Shown here: positions 36,280-44,572 of the stretch, one piece after another
Layout of the letters: every line of letters starts with the position of its first letter
How positions within the stretch are numbered: position 1 is the stretch's first letter
DNA from: Desulfobacterales bacterium
GTDB lineage: Bacteria; Desulfobacterota; Desulfobacteria; Desulfobacterales; JAAELO01
Assembly: GCA_024226555.1 (NCBI GenBank)
Contig: JAAELO010000336.1
Coordinates: forward strand, 1-64,000
Length of the DNA: 64,000 nucleotides
Direction: 5' to 3'
Translations under genes and position numbers: made by a program
Notes under the pieces: model-generated
Told to the model about the DNA's origin: nothing
What the model saw: the letters and a program-made list of their open reading frames with translations, nothing else
Database searches by the model: none

Positions 36280-36942
36280 TTACGCCTCCTCGTTATTTAA
36301 AATTCCGAGGGCATTAAGCTCAGCAAGCGCTTTTGTTTTTTGCTCCTCAGTTACTGTTTCCGGCCACTGCAGGTTTGAATAAAAGCAATAGGCGTTTCGA
36401 CAAATGATAACTCCATCCACAGAACCACTCGTGCAGTCATACTCACCATAGGAAAAACCAACGGCTTTTTGAGATCCATCAACCGCAGCAAAGTTAATTT
36501 CTACTACCTCGCCAGATCCTTCAGTTACTGTAATTGTTGCCGTGTCATTAACAGCAGCATCAGCCCCGCCATCATTCAAAGTAAAGTTGATGTGCTTACT
36601 CACAAAAGGAACGCCAACCGTAGCCTTGCCAACAATGAAACCATCTGGAGTCTGAACATCAAAAACTTCAGATCCTGAAACAGAAGCATCAATACATGTT
36701 GCGATGTAGTCCCCAACAATTGTTAATTCAGACATTGAAACTTCAGTGCATGTCATATCTCCGGCAGAATTAACACTGCCGTTTTCGGTTGTTTCCAAAA
36801 GCTTTTTACCAACCACAGAACCCGGCAGTAACTCCTGAAGAGATTCAATTGTTACCTTTTCCCTTGAAAAGAAAGTTGGAGCTTCCATCTCCCCTTTCAA
36901 AACATCAGACAATCTCAGTTTTTCAATCAGTACTTTGCCCAT
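36280..36942 (-). CDS. Head decoration protein D with extension
   Basis: The N-terminal region (MGKVLIEKLRLSDVLKGEME, LPGSVVGKKL) and the following beta-rich part match head decoration protein D (PF02924), but at 220 residues it is about twice the length of lambda gpD. The extra sequence (SGEVVEINFAAVDGSQKAVG, YCFYSNLQWPETVTEEQKTK) may form an additional surface domain. It stabilises the capsid after expansion. Confidence 0.82.
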   Translation of the reverse strand: MGKVLIEKLRLSDVLKGEMEAPTFFSREKVTIESLQELLPGSVVGKKLLETTENGSVNSAGDMTCTEVSMSELTIVGDYIATCIDASVSGSEVFDVQTPDGFIVGKATVGVPFVSKHINFTLNDGGADAAVNDTATITVTEGSGEVVEINFAAVDGSQKAVGFSYGEYDCTSGSVDGVIICRNAYCFYSNLQWPETVTEEQKTKALAELNALGILNNEEA

Positions 36943-37341
36943 TTAGTTCCCTCCACTTCCTGCGATCTCGGAACATGCAGCAATAAAAGGATTTACTTCA
37001 CCAGTTGTTGTCGGACTTACTGTGGAATTAACAACAAAATCACCATCAGCTTTAGCTTTGATTATGAGTTTTCTTGCCTCATCAACCCCAACTTTTTTCT
37101 CAAGAAGTCCTGAAACCATTTGAGGACAACCAGCAAGTTCACAAAGTTCCGTAATCTCAAGAGCATCTTCATAACTTGGTCCATTCGAAACGTCAGTGGT
37201 TGCAGTTGTCACAGTTGGCTGTGTTGCTGCCTCCTGCGGAACCGGTTCCTCTTCAGCTTTCTTTTCAAATCCGAGATCTTTAAGGGCCTGAACACCCCCA
37301 TCACCCGACAACAGTTTTCCTAAATCTTCCTTTAGACCCAT
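36943..37341 (-). CDS. Putative nested capsid scaffold protein (Nu3-like)
   Basis: Within the protease gene an in-frame ATG at 37341 (MGLKEDLGKLL) is preceded by AAGGGGGG, a strong ribosome-binding site 6-8 nt upstream. Translation from it gives 132 residues covering the scaffold part only. Lambda C and Nu3 are arranged in just this way. Expression is inferred from the site and the precedent. Confidence 0.7.
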   Translation of the reverse strand: MGLKEDLGKLLSGDGGVQALKDLGFEKKAEEEPVPQEAATQPTVTTATTDVSNGPSYEDALEITELCELAGCPQMVSGLLEKKVGVDEARKLIIKAKADGDFVVNSTVSPTTTGEVNPFIAACSEIAGSGGN

Positions 37342-38187
37342 CAGGCCCCCCTTATTCTTTTTCTTGTTTAAATTTACTAAAATATGGTTAATTGCTTCCT
37401 TCCTGGACATCACATAATCTGCCAGACCATTATCAACCGCATCCTGTCCTGTGAAAATTCCAGCTTCAGTTCCTGAAATTTTATCGATGGAAGCACCACG
37501 ATTTCGTGAAACACTTTCAACGAATAAACTGTAGGTTTTATCAACGCTATCCTGAGCCCTTGCATGAGCCTCTTCAGATAGTTTTGAATGTCTTGAAAAA
37601 TCGTTCTTTCTTTCTCCGGCAAAAATAGAAGTATATGAAACACCTTCCATCTCATCTCTTTTGCTTTCATCGATGTGAACTGAGATAACGCCAATTGAGC
37701 CGACCTGACCTGTTCGAGGGATATAAATAGAATCGGTGGCAGAGGCAATTGCGTATGCAGCCGAGAAAATAAACTCATTTGCAATGGCACAAACTGGTTT
37801 TTTTCCCCGTGCCTCATGAATTTCATCAACCAGATCAAAACACCCCGCAACATCACCACCAGGACTATCAATATCAAAGATGATTGCATCAATACTTTCA
37901 TCCATCAGAGCTTCAGAAAACATCTTGCGTATGCGGTCATAAGACATTGAGCTGTAGAGCCAGCTTAAAAAACCAGAGCTTTTGTGTCTCAATGCACCGG
38001 AAATCGGAATAATTGCAGCAGTTAATGGAGCTCCACTGTTCAGATTATTGGAACTGATCATTTCAGGAGATGGAATTTCTGCACCTTCACCCATAATTTC
38101 CGGACTCATGGAAGCAAGAAATTCAACAGCACCCGGAAGCATCATTAATGGTCTGTTTGCAAGTAATTGAAGCAACTGTTTATTCAT
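36943..38187 (-). CDS. Head maturation protease (S49 family) with scaffold tail
   Basis: I place the start at 38187 (MNKQLLQLLA), which overlaps the portal stop by 8 nt and has GAGGA upstream; the frame to 38259 is longer but lies inside the portal gene. The 414-residue protein has the SppA/ClpP-type serine protease fold (IFDIDSPGGDVAG, IANEFIFSAAYAIAS with the nucleophile serine, GQVGSIGVISVH) and a C-terminal low-complexity and helical part (from about GLMGLKEDLGKLL) typical of a scaffold. It matches lambda gpC. An internal start probably produces the scaffold alone. Confidence 0.9.
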   Translation of the reverse strand: MNKQLLQLLANRPLMMLPGAVEFLASMSPEIMGEGAEIPSPEMISSNNLNSGAPLTAAIIPISGALRHKSSGFLSWLYSSMSYDRIRKMFSEALMDESIDAIIFDIDSPGGDVAGCFDLVDEIHEARGKKPVCAIANEFIFSAAYAIASATDSIYIPRTGQVGSIGVISVHIDESKRDEMEGVSYTSIFAGERKNDFSRHSKLSEEAHARAQDSVDKTYSLFVESVSRNRGASIDKISGTEAGIFTGQDAVDNGLADYVMSRKEAINHILVNLNKKKNKGGLMGLKEDLGKLLSGDGGVQALKDLGFEKKAEEEPVPQEAATQPTVTTATTDVSNGPSYEDALEITELCELAGCPQMVSGLLEKKVGVDEARKLIIKAKADGDFVVNSTVSPTTTGEVNPFIAACSEIAGSGGN

Positions 38188-39649
38188 TAGATTCCTCTTC
38201 TTCCTCATAGTCATCAGCAGACTGGTAAACACCGCTGATTGTTGTTCTTCGCGGATCACTATCCAGAATAATTTTTAATTGATCCACTCGCTGATTATCT
38301 CTTTTAATCTCCCTATCAACCTTTTCAATATCGTAGCCAAGCTCAGCAATTGACTGATCACGGGATTTTAGACCGGATCGAATTGCAATCAGTTCAGCCT
38401 TCACATCCTGAAGAGGATTAACGTACTTCCAACCGTCAGGCCTCCACTGAATTCTTTTGTATTCACGAATTTTCTTATTGAAATCGGGAACTGAAATAGC
38501 TCCTGAGATGACTGCAACTTTGAGCCAGTCGTTTGATATTGGTCTACAGAACTGAAATATAATCTGGTTTTTCTGAATCAGAACGCATCTTCTCTGGAAC
38601 TCAAGAAGACCAGCCCGAATGGAAGAAAAATTTACTTTGGAGAGATCTCCTGTGAGCTGCTCATAGGTAATTCCAATTCCCTTTGCAACAGCACGGATCT
38701 CATGCTCCATCCAGGCGATGTAATTACCACCAACATCTTTCGGATTTGAAAAAGTGACCTCATAACCTTCAGGAAGTTCTGAAAAAGTCCCCGGTTCAAG
38801 AGCAACAATTCCATTCTCTTCTTCATCACCTAAAACTCTCTGCTCGTCATTTGGCGGTTTTGTTATGAACCCACCAAACATTGCAGTTGTTTTTCTTCGA
38901 ACAAGCTCAGCATCAGAGCACTGGTCAATCTCGTGCAACTTTACTATTATGGATGATAACCAGGGGCGACCACGTTGCTGACCAGGACGAAGGCGTTTAA
39001 AAATGTGACAAATCCTGTCAGCAGGAATTCTGATTCGCTCACCAAAATCAGCTCCATTTAAAAAAGCTTCTCCCGGGTGTTCTTTAAACATCCAGTAAGC
39101 GAGTCTTTTATTCTTTTTGGAATATTCAATCCCCATTCTGATCTTGTTGCCATTGGGTGCAACAGCATTATAAGAAGCATCACAAAAATCACTTTCAAGA
39201 ATCTGGATCTGAAAAGGAACAATCAGGTTTAAATCATTAACGTAGTGCTTTAAAACAAAAACCTCTCCGGCCTCAATTAAAGATCTTGTTACAAGACCCT
39301 GAAGGCCATAGAAATCATCCAGCCCTTCAAAATCAAACTCATCAACACAATCACTCCAGAGCTCCTGAACCTCTTCTTTCTTTGCATCATCTTTAATCTG
39401 CCAACGGGGAGTTATGCCGGTCCCAATCAAATTTGCAACAAAGGAGTCCACGCCACCATCTGCGAGGGGGTTGTTTCGCGTTAATTCTCTGGATCGGTTC
39501 CTGAGACTTGAAAGGGAGTTATGTAAAACATTGTTGGGACCGGCACTACTCATTCCCCAGGTATGAAGACGCCTGCCAGTGGATGCACCTTCATGGGCCT
39601 GAATCTTATTTCCATTATGATCAAGAATCTTAAGGGTTCTTGCTTTCAT
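38180..39649 (-). CDS. Phage portal protein (lambda family)
   Basis: The 489-residue protein matches lambda gpB (PF05136): NNPLADGGVDSFVANLIGTG, WSDCVDEFDFEGLDDFYGLQ, RIRIPADRICHIFKRLRPGQ and RGRPWLSSIIVKLHEI. It forms the dodecameric vertex for packaging. It overlaps the gpW start by 1 nt and the protease start by 8 nt. Confidence 0.94.
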   Translation of the reverse strand: MKARTLKILDHNGNKIQAHEGASTGRRLHTWGMSSAGPNNVLHNSLSSLRNRSRELTRNNPLADGGVDSFVANLIGTGITPRWQIKDDAKKEEVQELWSDCVDEFDFEGLDDFYGLQGLVTRSLIEAGEVFVLKHYVNDLNLIVPFQIQILESDFCDASYNAVAPNGNKIRMGIEYSKKNKRLAYWMFKEHPGEAFLNGADFGERIRIPADRICHIFKRLRPGQQRGRPWLSSIIVKLHEIDQCSDAELVRRKTTAMFGGFITKPPNDEQRVLGDEEENGIVALEPGTFSELPEGYEVTFSNPKDVGGNYIAWMEHEIRAVAKGIGITYEQLTGDLSKVNFSSIRAGLLEFQRRCVLIQKNQIIFQFCRPISNDWLKVAVISGAISVPDFNKKIREYKRIQWRPDGWKYVNPLQDVKAELIAIRSGLKSRDQSIAELGYDIEKVDREIKRDNQRVDQLKIILDSDPRRTTISGVYQSADDYEEEEESNE

Positions 39650-39873
39650 TAAAGCCCCTTTCTGGTTCTTGTTCTAATAAAAGATTTTGTGGAAACTCTT
39701 AATTCACGGCTGATTTCATCACGAAGTTTCTTAAGGCTTGCAAGATCTGTCTCTGAATATTCAGTGGTTTTGCCCTGGGTAATAAATTTTACAACCCTTG
39801 CTCCCTGGGCAAGTTCTATAATGGCTTCCTGAATATTCTCTAAGTCGGTTTGTGTATACATTGTATCCTGCAT
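39649..39873 (-). CDS. Head-to-tail connector gpW
   Basis: The 74-residue protein matches lambda gpW: YTQTDLENIQEAIIELAQGA, RVVKFITQGKTTEYSETDLA, LKKLRDEISRELR. The family sits between portal and tail. An inner ATG (residue 5, MYTQTD) is a likely alternative start. It is the first gene after cargo zone 1, so its transcription must pass through or start within the cargo. Confidence 0.85.
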   Translation of the reverse strand: MQDTMYTQTDLENIQEAIIELAQGARVVKFITQGKTTEYSETDLASLKKLRDEISRELRVSTKSFIRTRTRKGL

Positions 39874-39925
39874 CCCTTTTGTTTTTTTCCAAAGGATACA
39901 GGCAGGATTTTAAAAAATATAGGGG

Positions 39926-39945
39926 CTTAAACTGTCTTAAACTGT
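39926..39945. repeat. Tandem 10-bp repeat at the edge of cargo zone 1
   Basis: CTTAAACTGT occurs twice head to tail, and related CTTATTCGG/CTTAATCGG words recur up to about 40090. This lies where phage head genes stop and AT-rich cargo begins, so it may mark an insertion edge or hold regulatory sites. The gap 39874-40179 shows no other feature. Confidence 0.35.
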
Positions 39946-40179
39946 CTTATTCGGCCTTAAATCGTACCAGGCGGCTTAATTTTTATTAATATTTTGGTTA
40001 AAATCGCTTTAATGTCTTTAGGAGAAGGGCATTACAGTATTTATTTTTTTCAAACCAAATCCTTAATCGGCTTATTCGGGCTTAATCAGGCTCCAGCGGT
40101 AATCTTTAAATATGATTTGCATAATTCATTTAAAGTGTTTATTTTTATTAAAACTTTACAACAACAAATGAGGAAAAAA

Positions 40180-40956
40180 ATGAGTGTTTACGACGAATTT
40201 ATAAATAATATTTCTCCACAAGAATGGGAATACTTTGCTGAAGACGTTCTTGCTTATATAGGATTCATAATATTAGAAGGACCAGCATCTGGTCAAGATG
40301 GTGGGAAAGATCTAATAGTTCAAAAGGATAATGATATTTTCATTGTAAGTTGTAAACATTATAGTAAGGATATAGGAACATCTATTGAAAATAATATTGT
40401 TGATAGAATTATGGAACATAATGCAAATGGATTTATAGGATTCTATTCAACTTATATTACAGAATCTTTTAAAAATAGGCTTCAAGGAATTTCTCAACAA
40501 TACAAAATTATAACTTACAACAGAATGAATATTGCACAAATAATACCTGATTTAAGTAGCACTATAACTCAGAAATATGGTAGAAAACCATCCGGTAACT
40601 CTTATGTTTTAAATACTGATGAAGATGATTATCGGCCATTAAATTGTTTAAAATGTGGAAAAGACATTCTAATGCCAATTTTTATTCGTGAATCAATGGC
40701 AATGTTACATAAAGATGAAAATGATATTTACCATTATCTTTATGGATGTAAAGAATGTATTAATTCATTATCTGAAGAAGGTTGGGTTGAAATTTATCAA
40801 GCTCTACATTCTGAGCAATTAATTTCTTGGAACAATATGGTAGATGAAGATACAAAAGGAAAAAAAGTTTCAAATTCTTTTTATAGAAATAAAAGTGAAT
40901 TTGACAGCAAAATAGCTCAGAGAATGTTTCCAAGAAATATGGGAACTTGGATATAA
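40180..40956 (+). CDS. Mrr-like restriction endonuclease-fold protein
   Basis: The start at 40180 (MSVYDEF) has AGGAA 7 nt upstream; the frame extends further upstream but without a ribosome site. The 258-residue protein has an Mrr-type PD-(D/E)xK core: EWEYFAEDVLAYIGF, then GQDGGKDLIV and FIVSCKHYSKD. The usual Q-x-K third motif reads S-C-K here. A later pair, LNCLKCGKDI and YGCKECI, may bind zinc. Such proteins cut modified or foreign DNA. It is encoded against the late genes, 146 bp before an alarmone synthetase gene. Very AT-rich codon use suggests recent acquisition. Confidence 0.75.
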   Translation: MSVYDEFINNISPQEWEYFAEDVLAYIGFIILEGPASGQDGGKDLIVQKDNDIFIVSCKHYSKDIGTSIENNIVDRIMEHNANGFIGFYSTYITESFKNRLQGISQQYKIITYNRMNIAQIIPDLSSTITQKYGRKPSGNSYVLNTDEDDYRPLNCLKCGKDILMPIFIRESMAMLHKDENDIYHYLYGCKECINSLSEEGWVEIYQALHSEQLISWNNMVDEDTKGKKVSNSFYRNKSEFDSKIAQRMFPRNMGTWI

Positions 40957-41102
40957 AATGGCAAGAGCTATAGATAAAATCTAAGAAAGCAACTGTTGAA
41001 GTGCTATGAATAAAGGATCAAACCTTCAGAACGTTGTGGTGCATTACAAAACAAAAACGCGCTCTTGGATTAATAAAGTAAGAATTAACAATTGAGGTTA
41101 CC

Positions 41103-42140
41103 ATGAGTGAGCACTTAAATTATGTAATAGAAAATCATCCTGAATATATTGAAAAATTTGATTTAAATTTTAATAATTATAAATCCTTATGTGAAGAAGT
41201 TGAATACATTCTTAACAAACAAATAAATGATAACGAAACACAAATATCAGCCATAACTTCTAGACCAAAATCAAAACCAAGTTTTTGTGAAAAAATTCGT
41301 AGGAAAAATTATGATGATCCTTTTAAGGAAATAACTGATTTTGCAGGTGTAAGGATTGTCTTTCTATATTCAAAAGATAGAAAAAAAATTGAAGAAATTA
41401 TTGAAGCTGAATTCGAAATTATTGATAAAGAAGACAAAATTTCTGGTAATAATATAGATAAATTTGGTTATGGAGCTTTACATTACTTAATAAAAATAAA
41501 AAATAATCATTCAGGTGCAAGGTATGATGAAATAAAAGATCTTGTATGTGAAATTCAAGTAAAAACAATACTACAGGATGCATGGTCTTTAGTCGCTCAC
41601 CACTTAAGTTATAAACAAGAATCTGATGTACCTCCACAACTTCGTCGAAAGTTAAATGCATTATCAGGTTTATTTGAAATAGCTGATGACCAGTTTGAAA
41701 ATATTAGAACTGCCCGAGTTGAGTACCATAGAACTATGAAGTTAGAAATTGAAAACAATCCTGAAATATCACTCGAAAAAGAAATAACGATCGATAATTT
41801 AATTGCTTACCTTGAATATAAATTTCCAGAAAGAAATAAAATAACAATGGATCATGCTGTTGGAATTTCAGAAATTCTCATCAATACTGGATATAATACT
41901 TTGAAAAAAGTTGATGATCTATTATCAAAAACAATAGATGCCATTTCTGCCTATGAAAAAAAATCCCCTCCTATAGATAAAAATGATGTTCATAATACTA
42001 CTTTTACACAAGGTGGAGTTCTTATCTATGCTCAATTATTTATAAATTTAAAAGCAAAAGAAATAGAAGGGAAATTAGAAGAAGACGGATTCATACTTAA
42101 TCAGAAAGAAATGGTTCGATATTTAGATTTAGTAAAATAA
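41103..42140 (+). CDS. RelA/SpoT-domain alarmone synthetase
   Basis: The 345-residue protein carries a (p)ppGpp synthetase domain (about residues 25-200): ITSRPKSKPSFCEKIRRKN, ITDFAGVRIVFLYSKD, KFGYGALHYLIKI and CEIQVKTILQDAWSLVAHHL. There is no HD hydrolase domain or TGS/ACT regulatory part; the C-terminal 140 residues are unassigned. Single-domain synthetases include growth-regulating enzymes and toxSAS/CapRel-type anti-phage toxins. Its place in prophage cargo next to an Mrr-like nuclease suggests a superinfection or abortive infection role (inference). It may be co-transcribed with the nuclease gene. Confidence 0.85.
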   Translation: MSEHLNYVIENHPEYIEKFDLNFNNYKSLCEEVEYILNKQINDNETQISAITSRPKSKPSFCEKIRRKNYDDPFKEITDFAGVRIVFLYSKDRKKIEEIIEAEFEIIDKEDKISGNNIDKFGYGALHYLIKIKNNHSGARYDEIKDLVCEIQVKTILQDAWSLVAHHLSYKQESDVPPQLRRKLNALSGLFEIADDQFENIRTARVEYHRTMKLEIENNPEISLEKEITIDNLIAYLEYKFPERNKITMDHAVGISEILINTGYNTLKKVDDLLSKTIDAISAYEKKSPPIDKNDVHNTTFTQGGVLIYAQLFINLKAKEIEGKLEEDGFILNQKEMVRYLDLVK

Positions 42141-42167
42141 CAGACTTAATAAATTCTGCTAAAAAAA

Positions 42168-42186
42168 GCTGCCTCAGAAAGGCAGC
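42168..42186. terminator. Bidirectional terminator between convergent genes
   Basis: GCTGCCT (42168-42174) pairs with AGGCAGC (42180-42186), flanked by A7 on the left and T4 on the right. It can stop both the plus-strand synthetase gene and the minus-strand Rha-family gene. Confidence 0.85.
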
Positions 42187-42194
42187 TTTTAGAA

Positions 42195-43190
42195 TCATTT
42201 CAAACCAATTCCGGTAATTATATAGGGTCTGCTGTCTGCTGATCTTAATTTCTTAGTTGTAAATTCACCCATTTTATAGAGATTCTTGAAAAAGAAACTG
42301 TTTGATTCAAAGAGATAGCCTTTATTATAGCAGTAATCTTTATAGTGGCTATACAGTTTTGATTTTTCGACCATTCTTTTTGGCTCTGTTAAGCAGCAGT
42401 TTTCAACAAAGGAAGTAATTGTTTCCGGGATGTCTGGGTGTTGTTTTGTTTCGGTTTTATCCAGCTCATTAGCCAGATCCTCGACTGGAGCTCCTGTCAG
42501 ATGTCCAAGGATTCTGAGGGAAGCTTTTCCTTTCAGGGATTTATCTGCAATTTTGCAAAGTTCAACAACACTGGAGTCCAGTTTTTCAGGGTTTTTGGGT
42601 TTTTCAGGTTCATTCATCAGGTCATTTAGTTCATTTCGGTACATCAGTTCTTGTTCCATTGCGTTAAAGGCTTTGATGAAGGTTTCTTTAAATTGTGCAG
42701 CCTTTTTCCCTGTGAAGCCCATGACAAGAAAGAAGAATCCATCTCTGGTGACTTCATAACACTTTCTTAATTCACCTTTTTTATCTTCATAATCAACGGG
42801 CTGAAAATTCAGCCCGTTAAATTCTTCGCTACAGTCAAGGGTTTCAATAGATTGTAAAACATTTTTATGCTTTTTCCCAAAAACCTCAGATATAATCTTA
42901 GAAGTTGTAACTGGTTTTTCATTATCATCTAAAATTATCAGGTCTTTTTGTTCAGCTTCTTCCTCTTCCCTTTGCTTAAGAACAGGAACAAGTTTACTCC
43001 GAATTTTTATGGAATCATCATCAATTTTTGAAAAAATATCATAGATAATATCAAAGCCTATTTTCCAGTCATTTTCTGACATACTTTCAAAAAAATAATT
43101 TAGTTTTCCTGTGATCTCTTCTTGCTGCTTAAGTAATCGAACTAATTCTTTGATGGGATTGTGGAAAGGTACAACAGAACTTTGGTCCAT
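42195..43190 (-). CDS. Rha-family phage regulatory protein
   Basis: The 331-residue protein contains a pRha domain (about residues 75-170): VTTSKIISEVFGKKHKNVLQ, SIETLDCSEEFNGLNFQPVDYED (in part FNGLNFQPVDY), YEVTRDGFFFLVMGFTGKKA and AFNAMEQEL. Rha-type proteins of lambdoid phages influence lysogeny and act as antirepressors or anti-host factors. The C-terminal part (about 245-331) looks like a second, ORF6N/KilA-like or primase-associated winged segment. Its ATG is preceded by AAGGGGG. The upstream leader has a C4-like structured RNA, as for the P1/P7 antirepressor. Confidence 0.85.
   Translation of the reverse strand: MDQSSVVPFHNPIKELVRLLKQQEEITGKLNYFFESMSENDWKIGFDIIYDIFSKIDDDSIKIRSKLVPVLKQREEEEAEQKDLIILDDNEKPVTTSKIISEVFGKKHKNVLQSIETLDCSEEFNGLNFQPVDYEDKKGELRKCYEVTRDGFFFLVMGFTGKKAAQFKETFIKAFNAMEQELMYRNELNDLMNEPEKPKNPEKLDSSVVELCKIADKSLKGKASLRILGHLTGAPVEDLANELDKTETKQHPDIPETITSFVENCCLTEPKRMVEKSKLYSHYKDYCYNKGYLFESNSFFFKNLYKMGEFTTKKLRSADSRPYIITGIGLK
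42795..42818. repeat. 24-bp palindrome inside the Rha gene
   Basis: AACGGGCTGAA and TTCAGCCCGTT flank AA, a nearly perfect 24-bp palindrome with 11-bp arms. It has the same AAAATT centre as the four palindromes at 43483-43562. Confidence 0.7.
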
Positions 43191-43224
43191 TTGTGGCCCC
43201 CTTGATTAAATTATTAACCGCCAC

Positions 43225-43436
43225 TCACAGGTGCTAAAGCTGATGGGTGACAGACTGAACAGGGTTAGCACTACCGTATCAAGGAAACGGCCCAACCGAA
43301 GTTGGCCCCGCCCAGTCCGCCATAAGGACACAAAAAAAGTGCATCAAAAAAAGAAGGCACTTTAGGCCTTGATTATTCGGGGTGCTAAATCCCGGCACTG
43401 GAATTTGCCAGTACATTTCAAAGATGCACTTTTTTA
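43225..43436 (-). ncRNA. C4-antisense-RNA-like leader of the Rha gene
   Basis: The minus-strand transcript is highly structured. AAAAAAGTGCATC (43435-43423) pairs with GATGCACTTTTTT (43345-43333); alternatively AAAGTGC near 43360 pairs with GCACTTT just before the T-run, making a terminator hairpin. A GGCCAAC-TTCG-GTTGGGCC hairpin, a GTGCTAA word and two TTTAGCACC words complementary to it follow. This is the organisation of phage P1/P7 C4 RNA, which blocks antirepressor expression. The identification is from memory of the pattern plus context, not a covariance search. Confidence 0.6.
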
Positions 43437-43482
43437 TGCTATTTGTCTATGATTTTGTTTATAAATGTTAGTTTTTGTTAAT

Positions 43483-43562
43483 CAGCTTAAAATTGAGCTG
43501 GTTAAAATAGCTCAATCCAAAATTGGATTCACCTCAAAATTGAGGAGAGCTGAAAATTCAGC
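43483..43562. repeat. Array of four short palindromes with common AAAATT centre
   Basis: CAGCT-TAAAATTG-AGCTG (43483-43500), AATCCAAAATTGGATT (43514-43529), CCTCAAAATTGAGG (43532-43545) and GCTGAAAATTCAGC (43549-43562) lie in a row. Arms differ but the centre AAAATT is constant; centres are about 30, 17 and 17 bp apart. They lie upstream of the C4-like leader and may be protein binding sites or structured RNA. Confidence 0.7.
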
Positions 43563-43706
43563 CGACCTAATTTCATGGTCCTGTAGATGACGTAACTATA
43601 AGTTACACCATCTTTTTCATCGAACCATCCTGCATAATAAGCAGGGTGGTTTTATATCCATTATGACCCATTGATTTTGGTGTAGTCGCCACAGTTAAAG
43701 AGCTTG

Positions 43707-44570
43707 TTAGGTCATTATTGATTCTGCAGTTTTTGGATCTGAGACTATATCAACATGTTTGCATTCAATAGTTAAACTTTCAATGCAACAATTTTTGAAT
43801 TTTTTATTACTTCCACAAAAGCATTTTTGGTTTCTTCCAATTTTTTTATAATCTGGATTTGGAAGTATTTTTGATGAATATTTTAATTTTCCAAACCCCA
43901 AAGGTGTAATTTTTTTACTATCAAGTAGGTTGCTCAAATACCGAATAAGTTTAAATTGTTCACTTTGGTCATCGTATTGAACAACACAACGTTTATCTTT
44001 AGGGTTCTTCACCATTGCAACATGATTTATTTCACTTTTTTCAATAATGGCACATGCCATAACTCCTCCATATAGTTCACCTTTTATATGAGGGCATTCA
44101 AGTGAATCAATATTTTCCCCACAAATACTGCAAGTACATTTTTCAGTAATGCATCCAATGCTAAAAAAGACTTTATAAGGGTATAGACTTTCTAAGTTTA
44201 TAAGTTGATCTTCAAAAAATGGTATAAACTTCGAATTATCTGTAGTTTTTGAAAATTTCTTAACTGCTCTGAGATAATCCATGGAATTTTGCAAATGGTT
44301 CCATGATTTACTAAACCTATTTTCCCTTATCATTTTCCAAGTAAGATTATACTCAAGTAAAAAGGATATATATGATTTGAATACAAATAACTCGTCAAGT
44401 TCTTCATTAGTAATATTAATATTACTTGTTAAAACCTTAAGTTCATCAATTATTGAAACAAGAGACTTAGAAGCCATTTCCGTTAAGCCACTATTAATTT
44501 GATCAATTACATTAATTAAACGGTTCTTGAGTTGTTCATATTTATTTATGATATTTGAGTTTAAAAACAT
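43707..44570 (-). CDS. SEC-C motif protein of prophage cargo
   Basis: The 287-residue protein has a C-terminal SEC-C zinc motif (IGRNQKCFCGSNKKFKNCC, C-x-C-x8-CC) and a second cysteine cluster in the middle (CITEKCTCSICGENIDSLEC, about 137-158). The N-terminal half is helical. SEC-C modules bind metal and are common in uncharacterised proteins of mobile elements. It follows the small upstream frame by 2 bp and may belong to a leftward operon with three membrane protein genes. Function unknown. Confidence 0.7.
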   Translation of the reverse strand: MFLNSNIINKYEQLKNRLINVIDQINSGLTEMASKSLVSIIDELKVLTSNINITNEELDELFVFKSYISFLLEYNLTWKMIRENRFSKSWNHLQNSMDYLRAVKKFSKTTDNSKFIPFFEDQLINLESLYPYKVFFSIGCITEKCTCSICGENIDSLECPHIKGELYGGVMACAIIEKSEINHVAMVKNPKDKRCVVQYDDQSEQFKLIRYLSNLLDSKKITPLGFGKLKYSSKILPNPDYKKIGRNQKCFCGSNKKFKNCCIESLTIECKHVDIVSDPKTAESIMT

Positions 44571-44572
44571 AC

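Noticed and set aside
39994-40179. N-terminal extension of the Mrr-like gene
   Set aside because: The extension has phage-edge repeat sequence in frame and no ribosome-binding site; the ATG at 40180 has one.
43225-43562. CRISPR array
   Set aside because: The repeats are palindromes with variable arms and irregular spacing; there are no identical repeats with unique spacers and no cas genes.
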